Positions 6,143 to 10,539 of a stretch of DNA of 10,539 bases are shown here, one piece after another. Both the position numbers and the translations under genes were made by a program. Where the stretch lies: the NCBI GenBank assembly GCA_900554835.1, contig USJD01000122.1, positions 1 to 10,539 on the forward strand, written 5' to 3'. The stretch is from an uncultured Prevotella sp. (GTDB lineage: Bacteria > Bacteroidota > Bacteroidia > Bacteroidales > Bacteroidaceae). Below the pieces are notes generated by a model. That model was not told the origin of the DNA and made no database searches. It saw only the letters and a list, made by a program, of their open reading frames with translations. The number at the start of each line of letters is the position of its first letter. Position 1 is the first letter of the stretch.

Positions 6143-6526
6143 TTATTTTGCGAAATACGTATTTACAACATTTGTTGTTGTATTTTGCAATTTTAGCAAC
6201 TTGTCGGTAAATTCTAAAACTTTAAACTTAACAGGGAAAGTTTTTGTACCCTTTCCTTCTGATGGAAAAATAACATAAAATGTTTCTACGTTTTCCTGCT
6301 GTATTAAGTATGGCTTCTCTATAGTATGAGTCTGTCCATTAAAGGAGAAACTAGTTGTGTATGTCGTATCTTTGAATATAAGATTCGAAGTATAAGACTT
6401 TCCTTTTGGCAATTGCAACTCCCATTTTTTACCTTTTAAGCTGTCGATTTTAAATGATTGTGCATGAACTAATTGCCCATTTAGGAACAATAGAGAAATA
6501 AAAAAATATTTAAAAATTAACTTCAT
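6143..6526 (-). CDS. Small secreted protein, possibly lipocalin-like (hypothetical)
   Basis: The protein has 127 residues. MKLIFKYFFISLLFLNGQLVHAQS is a clear Sec signal with a likely cut after HA-Q or AQS (about residue 22-24). The mature part of about 104 residues is rich in alternating beta-type segments (KWELQLPKGKSYTSNLIFKDTTY, TFYVIFPS, FPVKFKVLEFTDKLLKLQN), and its LKGKKWEL start recalls lipocalin-like domains. I do not recognise the family with certainty. It lies 10 nt after the papain-like gene, so the two are probably co-transcribed. Secreted protease genes are sometimes paired with a small inhibitor of beta-barrel fold, so an inhibitor or binding partner is one idea; no residue proves it. 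The coding sequence is AT-rich, unlike hppA. Confidence 0.7.
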   Translation of the reverse strand: MKLIFKYFFISLLFLNGQLVHAQSFKIDSLKGKKWELQLPKGKSYTSNLIFKDTTYTTSFSFNGQTHTIEKPYLIQQENVETFYVIFPSEGKGTKTFPVKFKVLEFTDKLLKLQNTTTNVVNTYFAK

Positions 6527-6536
6527 ATTTATTTAA

Positions 6537-7160
6537 TTACTTTATACCTGTTAATACTATATTATAATCTTGTAAAAAATACCCAGCATTAACTGAGTAC
6601 ATACAAGCAAGCTCAGGGTCCATATAAATAGCAGCACCCGTATTGGAGTTATATCCTACACATAACACATTATGGGCAGAGCTTTCTATTTGGCTATTTA
6701 CATCAGTCATGACGGGATGCTTGGCATCTATTGCAGACTTATAATTTGTAAATGTTTGAGTTTTAAAGAAATGTGTTACAAAAGGCTCGATATAATCCAA
6801 AGAAACACCATCAATCAAAGGATTTGAATTATATGTTTGTGTATAATATAGAATATACGCTCCCTCATTTACTGTTCCACCAAAAACTTTATTGTTTGCA
6901 TACTCCATAATTGATGTTACGTAGGCATTAGGTATTTGCTTTGCCATTGTTGTTGGCAAACTACTTTTGACAAAGACATCACCTTTTTGTTTTGAATATT
7001 TTGTCGGGTTATAAATTATTTGAGTGGAAATCTGTTCTTTCGACACATTGTCTGGCTCGATTAAATCAGTCCCTTCACATGCGACCAAAAAAGTCACAGG
7101 AATAAAAATAACAAATGTTTTATCTTCATATACATTTTCCTTTCCAAATGGTTTCGTCAT
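6537..7160 (-). CDS. Papain-like (C39-like) lipoprotein, catalytic Cys apparently replaced; signal peptide frameshifted
   Basis: The frame from ATG 7160 gives 207 residues. The C-terminal part resembles a papain-fold peptidase: H163 in SAHNVLCVGY and D181 in IYMDPE fit the His and Asp/Asn positions, and PVMTDVNS precedes them. The segment NAYVTSIMEYANN has Y80 where related proteins, as I recall them, carry the catalytic Cys, so it may be inactive. Residues 15-28 end in the lipobox LVAC. The first 14 residues look odd. An ATG at 7129-7127 in another frame reads MKIKHLLF and hits TGA after 11 codons. One extra T in the T5 tract (7108-7104) would join it to PVTFLVACEG and give a textbook lipoprotein signal. 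The gene is therefore either slightly broken or rescued by the upstream start. It is probably anchored at the outer membrane. Confidence 0.6.
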   Translation of the reverse strand: MTKPFGKENVYEDKTFVIFIPVTFLVACEGTDLIEPDNVSKEQISTQIIYNPTKYSKQKGDVFVKSSLPTTMAKQIPNAYVTSIMEYANNKVFGGTVNEGAYILYYTQTYNSNPLIDGVSLDYIEPFVTHFFKTQTFTNYKSAIDAKHPVMTDVNSQIESSAHNVLCVGYNSNTGAAIYMDPELACMYSVNAGYFLQDYNIVLTGIK

Positions 7161-7217
7161 TCAATTCTTGCACTTGTAGCAACCATTTTTAAACCTACAA
7201 GATTCTATATTTTTTTG

Positions 7218-7250
7218 CAAATTTACAAAAAAATATTTTAAGTGTTGAAA
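7218..7250 (-). promoter_or_regulatory. Promoter of the papain-like / small secreted protein pair
   Basis: On the minus strand TAAATTTG (7225-7218) matches TAnnTTTG. TTTC (7250-7247) lies 21 nt upstream as an imperfect -33 element. Transcription would start near 7212, leaving about 50-85 nt to the two possible starts. Confidence 0.5.
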
Positions 7251-7444
7251 AATTAAAATTATTTATCCTTTTTAACAATCTATCTTTGTTTGTTTTTATA
7301 CACAACTACTTCTCTTGTCTTGTAATTATTTGGATGCAAAGTATGTTTAATGGTTAAGTTTTTCGAAAGAAGAGCATTTTTTGTTTTGCGTATAATTTAC
7401 GTTAAATTTTATAGGATTAAAGTACAATGATAACATTTTTACTC

Positions 7445-7452
7445 TATCTTTG
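7445..7452 (+). promoter_or_regulatory. -7 promoter box of the 403-aa lipoprotein gene
   Basis: TATCTTTG matches TAnnTTTG and lies 28 nt before the start codon. The -33 position has no clear TTTG, which may mean weak or activated expression. Confidence 0.55.
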
Positions 7453-7480
7453 CAAAATAAACATTTAATTTTCAATAGTT

Positions 7481-8692
7481 ATGAAACATTTATATATTTT
7501 TCTTATAGTGTCATTCTGTTCATCATTACTCAGTTGCACTAATGATGACAGCTTTCTCGCTCATGATTTTGAGACTCAGCAAAATCGTGCTTTGTCTATT
7601 TACATCGGAAACTACAACATCTATCAGATTGCTAAAAAGGTGTCATTACCATCGGCTTCCACAACCAAATTAAACTCAGTAATAACAAATTGCTGTAACG
7701 ACTATCCTGTTATTAAGTGGCTACATAATTATGCAAAAGATAAAAAATACAATTTTTCAGATGTAAATATTACATCTAAAGGCATGAATGGGAATCCTGC
7801 TGCCTATGACCATAGTACAAAAATCCTGTCATTTTTAACAAGCAATGCTATAAATAACACAACTTATCCAGAAGAGTTCATACATATGAACCAAGATAAT
7901 GTGTATTTTGGAGGAATTGGCACATATGAAAAAACTGCCATGCTAAATATAGAGTTCGAATCAAAATTCATTCAAGATGTTATTCATGCGCCTTATGGAA
8001 CACAGTTAGTTGGTTCTGGCAATAAGTATTACAATTCATATATCAATTGGGTGTATTCATTTAATCCAACATCTTCATTTCCAAATTTTACCGCAGTAGA
8101 ATCTGGTTATAACAATATTTCTTGGTGGCAATTTGCTCAGGACTTCAAGGAAAGTTCTCCTTCTCCTTACAAAGATTACGTTATGAGCAATGTGCTTGTA
8201 GCAAAACTTATAGATATTATAGGGAATAATTTTGGCAAAAATACAAAAAGTATCGCTTTGGCTAGTTCAAAAAACAGTACAATCTTACCCCAAAGTTTCA
8301 AATATAAAGGAAAAACATTTATAGTAAAAGAGAACATTATCAAAAATGCACAAAACAAAATCTCTTTTGCCAATATTGCTGTATCTAGTACTTTAAAAAT
8401 CAACAAATGTATCCCTGTAGATTCTATAGTCAGACAAGTATTCTCAAAAGAACGTATAAAGTATCTAGCCGAAAGAAATGAAAAAATCATTTGCTTAACT
8501 GTATTTGATGGTCAAAGTGGAAAAATAGAAGAAGTCAGTTTTTCTCTGACTTTTGCACCTGATATTACAGAAAAGGAAATTTTTAATTTAGAGCAAATTA
8601 TAAAAAATCAACTTTTTTCTTTTGAAGATACAAATACTCAAGAACATTATAGATTTGTACAAGCTATAGATTTTACATTGCTGAACAAATGA
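7481..8692 (+). CDS. Lipoprotein of 403 aa with a degenerate zincin-like EExxH motif (hypothetical)
   Basis: MKHLYIFLIVSFCSSLLSC is a lipoprotein signal with the acceptor C19; the following TNDDS is acidic, as in Bacteroidetes surface lipoproteins. In residues 105-166 the sequence YPEEFIHMNQD (129-139) is followed by GGIGTYEKTAMLNIEFESKFIQD (144-166). In related Bacteroidetes lipoproteins I recall a similar place holding HExxH(xYQ) and NIEFEA; here E131 stands where the first His would be, while E132, H135 and E158/E160 remain. A metal-free or altered site is thus likely. Residues about 270-400 form a second domain ending in a GKIEEVSFSL strand pattern. The gene is divergent to the papain-like lipoprotein and closed by a terminator 4 nt after its stop. 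No specific function can be assigned. It is AT-rich like its divergent neighbours. Confidence 0.7.
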   Translation: MKHLYIFLIVSFCSSLLSCTNDDSFLAHDFETQQNRALSIYIGNYNIYQIAKKVSLPSASTTKLNSVITNCCNDYPVIKWLHNYAKDKKYNFSDVNITSKGMNGNPAAYDHSTKILSFLTSNAINNTTYPEEFIHMNQDNVYFGGIGTYEKTAMLNIEFESKFIQDVIHAPYGTQLVGSGNKYYNSYINWVYSFNPTSSFPNFTAVESGYNNISWWQFAQDFKESSPSPYKDYVMSNVLVAKLIDIIGNNFGKNTKSIALASSKNSTILPQSFKYKGKTFIVKENIIKNAQNKISFANIAVSSTLKINKCIPVDSIVRQVFSKERIKYLAERNEKIICLTVFDGQSGKIEEVSFSLTFAPDITEKEIFNLEQIIKNQLFSFEDTNTQEHYRFVQAIDFTLLNK

Positions 8693-8695
8693 TAT

Positions 8696-8731
8696 AAACC
8701 TGTTGACGATTTCTTACTCGCCAACAGGTTT
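8696..8731 (+). terminator. Terminator hairpin of the 403-aa lipoprotein gene
   Basis: AAACCTGTTG (8696-8705) and CAACAGGTTT (8722-8731) are exact reverse complements with a 16-nt loop, starting 4 nt after the stop codon. The A-rich left flank and T-containing right flank (TAAATTTAAAT) give only a weak U-tract, so it may also work in the opposite direction. Confidence 0.65.
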
Positions 8732-9178
8732 AAATTTAAATCACGCATACGTAGGGACGATTGCTGGATAAAAAACATTCAAATATATCTGTATAGGCGT
8801 TTAGAGCTTACAAAAACTTCACATAGAATATCAAACTGGTTGATTTTCAACAGAAGTGTTACAAGTGATACCTAAGACTTTTAGTGGTTTTTATGAAATA
8901 GCTGCACTATTTATTGCAAGATACACTCATTCTCAATGTTTTAGGTAGTGTGTACTAAATACCCATGCAGACAAATATATTTTGCTGCGTTGGCTCTTCT
9001 TAAATTTTATTACATTTATGTATATAGGTTTTGGGAGACATTTACCGCTATACATAAAATGGAGTTCTGGAGACTATCAAATGGTTCTTATCATTAATTA
9101 GAGAAAGATTTTGTACTAAAATTTGAGAAGAACCTTGCGCGTTTGTTCCTTGCTCCTTGCCATAAGATACAAATCTGA
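8732..9178. other. Gene-free spacer between the lipoprotein cassette and the relaxase
   Basis: I found no supported frame on either strand. GTGTTAC and GTGATAC lie in tandem (8857-8872, two bases between), a possible but unproven recombinase-binding spot. GGTTCTT (9083-9089) and AAGAACC (9128-9134) form a loose inverted repeat. The spacer may hold degraded mobile-element sequence. Confidence 0.45.
9015..9058. repeat. Perfect 10-bp inverted repeat, 24-nt loop
   Basis: TTTATGTATA (9015-9024) and TATACATAAA (9049-9058) are exact reverse complements. It lies about 120 nt beyond the stop codon of the minus-strand relaxase gene and could be a hairpin at the end of its mRNA or a protein-binding site. 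No T-run follows. Confidence 0.55.
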
Positions 9179-10525
9179 TTATAATCGAAAATGATGATTT
9201 CTTCTATCTTTTGAGATATTCCATTGCTCCTTGAACCATTCTATAATAGGCTGTCTATTGATATACAAAAACAGTTGGTTCGGCTTGGTAGAATCAGAAA
9301 ACACCTTGATTTCCGCATTCTCCACATTGAACTTTCTTCTGTGTTCCTCGGAATAGAGTGAACCGCTAAAGTTGAGTGCCTTTCCGGTCAGAAGCACTCC
9401 GATTTGCTCGATGGAGAAGCCAATCTTCCTGCACAGGTCTTCCATTTGCAAGCGTGCATCCAACATAGGGAACCAACGCTTGGCTTTGCGGATGATGTCG
9501 TTGAGTAAAGAAACCTCTACTGTGTGCTTGCTCTCTAAATTCGCAACCTCCGATTGGTGCTTCTGCCGCATCTCGCCAAGCTGTTTACTGTGGCTGTCCT
9601 CCATTCGCTGCACCTTCTCATGGAGTTCGTCTATGTATTGCTCTCGGTCTGTTACAAGCTCACACAACTTTCGGTTGTGTTGTTCCACCTCCTTCAATTT
9701 TCCACTGCCCAAAAGAGAACCAATCTTTGAAACAAGGGCGGTCTTGGCTTCCATCTTAGCAGCCTGTAGCTTCTCCGTGCTGATTTCACTCTTGGTTTGT
9801 TGTAGAAGTTGTTGTGCTTCCTCTACATCGGATTGCAATAGTTTCATGCAGTTTTGAAGTCTCTCCGTCTCTCGCTTGATGTTGCGGTAATACTGTGCCG
9901 TAGTGGTATGCCTCGCATCCGATCCACGGACACCTCGTTTCAATCCATACTTGCCCATGGCTTCCGCATAGCTGTCGTGATAGCCGACCATCTTGTCACG
10001 GTTGAGTACATCATCGGCACACAACCTCACGGCATTGGCTTTCTTGCGGTATGTCCGCTTGCCCTCTCCCATAGGTTTGTCCTTGGCTTTTCTCCGTTCG
10101 CCTGTCACTATCGGAACGATGGAGGCGTGGAGGTGTGGCGTATGCTCGTCCATGTGGAGAACAACTGACACGACATTTTCCTTGCCGAATGTGTCCTGCA
10201 ACCATTTCAAACTGTCGTTGCACCAATCATCAAGCTGTCCTTTTTCTGCGATGTTCATCATGTCCTCATGTGTTCCCGAAAGAACTGTTCTTATCACCCT
10301 AACCTGGTCGTTGGTAATCTTGCGCTTGACGCCTGCAGTCTTGATGCGGTGGGCGATGGCTTCGTCACGACCGTACACACCACTCGGCATCTTGACAAGC
10401 TCACGGTTGAGATGCGTTCTCGTTGGGTCTGCGTTGTCGGGAATCACCTTGCGTTCTATGTGGTCTGATTCCCTTGCGTCAGAACTGCCCTTTGCCTTCT
10501 TGAAATCCAAACTGAAATGTCCCAT
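9179..10525 (-). CDS. MobV family relaxase (Pre/Mob plasmid mobilization protein)
   Basis: The protein has 448 residues. Residues 1 to about 200 are a Pre/Mob relaxase domain that nicks the transfer origin and stays bound to the DNA end. HMDEHTPHLH at 124-133 is the metal-binding HxDExxPHxH motif. H22 in ESDHIERK lies at the same position and in the same setting as the catalytic His22 of pMV158 MobM, and THLNREL at 38-44 is the next conserved block. Residues about 215-345 are a long coiled coil rich in Glu, Lys and Gln, common in MobV proteins. The C-terminal part (346-448) is not recognised. The start is supported by the usual MobV opening (MGHFSLDFKKAKG) and an A/T-rich leader. All visible motifs are intact. 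The transfer origin is normally upstream and would lie beyond the right edge. The coding sequence is less AT-rich than the 6143-8692 genes, suggesting a different origin. Confidence 0.93.
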   Translation of the reverse strand: MGHFSLDFKKAKGSSDARESDHIERKVIPDNADPTRTHLNRELVKMPSGVYGRDEAIAHRIKTAGVKRKITNDQVRVIRTVLSGTHEDMMNIAEKGQLDDWCNDSLKWLQDTFGKENVVSVVLHMDEHTPHLHASIVPIVTGERRKAKDKPMGEGKRTYRKKANAVRLCADDVLNRDKMVGYHDSYAEAMGKYGLKRGVRGSDARHTTTAQYYRNIKRETERLQNCMKLLQSDVEEAQQLLQQTKSEISTEKLQAAKMEAKTALVSKIGSLLGSGKLKEVEQHNRKLCELVTDREQYIDELHEKVQRMEDSHSKQLGEMRQKHQSEVANLESKHTVEVSLLNDIIRKAKRWFPMLDARLQMEDLCRKIGFSIEQIGVLLTGKALNFSGSLYSEEHRRKFNVENAEIKVFSDSTKPNQLFLYINRQPIIEWFKEQWNISKDRRNHHFRL

Positions 10526-10539
10526 AATAAACTTGTTTT

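Larger units (their letters stand above)
7161..7480. other. Divergent intergenic region between the two lipoprotein genes
   Basis: This very AT-rich region of 320 bases holds promoter-like boxes in both directions. In addition to those listed separately, TATCTTTG occurs on the plus strand at 7281-7288 without a visible -33 element, so a second, earlier start with a leader of about 190 nt is possible. I see no small gene in it. Confidence 0.5.

Noticed and set aside
6537..7160. C10 (streptopain/interpain) peptidase assignment
   Set aside because: The C10-type HAFVCDGY and WGG-containing region is absent; the HNVxCVGY...YMDP pattern fits a C39-like papain fold better.

Overview
The window looks like a chromosomal segment of a Bacteroidales bacterium, probably Prevotellaceae (Prevotella/Segatella-like). 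The evidence is a set of Bacteroidetes-type promoters (TTTG about 20 nt before TAnnTTTG), starts preceded by A-rich leaders rather than Shine-Dalgarno sequences, an HU-HIG DNA-binding protein followed by a 'smalltalk' micropeptide, an Rpn/PDDEXK_2 nuclease with an EGR-rich tail, a K+-dependent-type membrane pyrophosphatase, lipoproteins and a MobV relaxase. The genus is an inference from general knowledge, not a database result.

Left part (1-1160, minus strand): one transcription unit starts from a strong promoter at 1125-1156. It runs through a long leader made of about seven degenerate 17-20 bp tandem repeats, then an HU-like protein with a Gly/Ser/Asn/Asp-rich tail (282-905), then a 31-residue smalltalk peptide (108-203). 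An identical 24-bp leader sits directly before both start codons. A hairpin lies at the left edge.

Middle (1160-5700, plus strand): a gene-free AT-rich stretch carries a perfect 31-bp inverted repeat around an AT-only palindromic core, with a third, direct copy downstream. Then come an Rpn-family nuclease (1997-2974) with its own promoter and a hairpin terminator, and hppA (3290-5494), a 734-residue ion-pumping pyrophosphatase closed by a good intrinsic terminator. Two more degenerate tandem arrays and a possible structured RNA follow up to about 5950.

Right part (6027-8731): this very AT-rich, divergently transcribed cassette is the least familiar section. On the minus strand, a papain-like (C39-like) lipoprotein is followed 10 nt later by a small secreted, possibly lipocalin-like protein. 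The peptidase-like protein appears to have Tyr in place of the catalytic Cys, and its most natural signal peptide is out of frame by one base in a T5 tract. On the plus strand, a 403-residue lipoprotein carries a degenerate EExxH motif. The cassette is bounded on the left by a 113-bp element with 33-bp inverted repeats and on the right by a terminator. Both putative enzymes seem to have lost a catalytic residue, so they may act by binding, but this is inference.

Right end (8732-10539): a 447-bp gene-free spacer with one perfect 10-bp inverted repeat is followed by a complete MobV relaxase gene on the minus strand. This suggests that a mobilizable element starts here and continues beyond the right edge.
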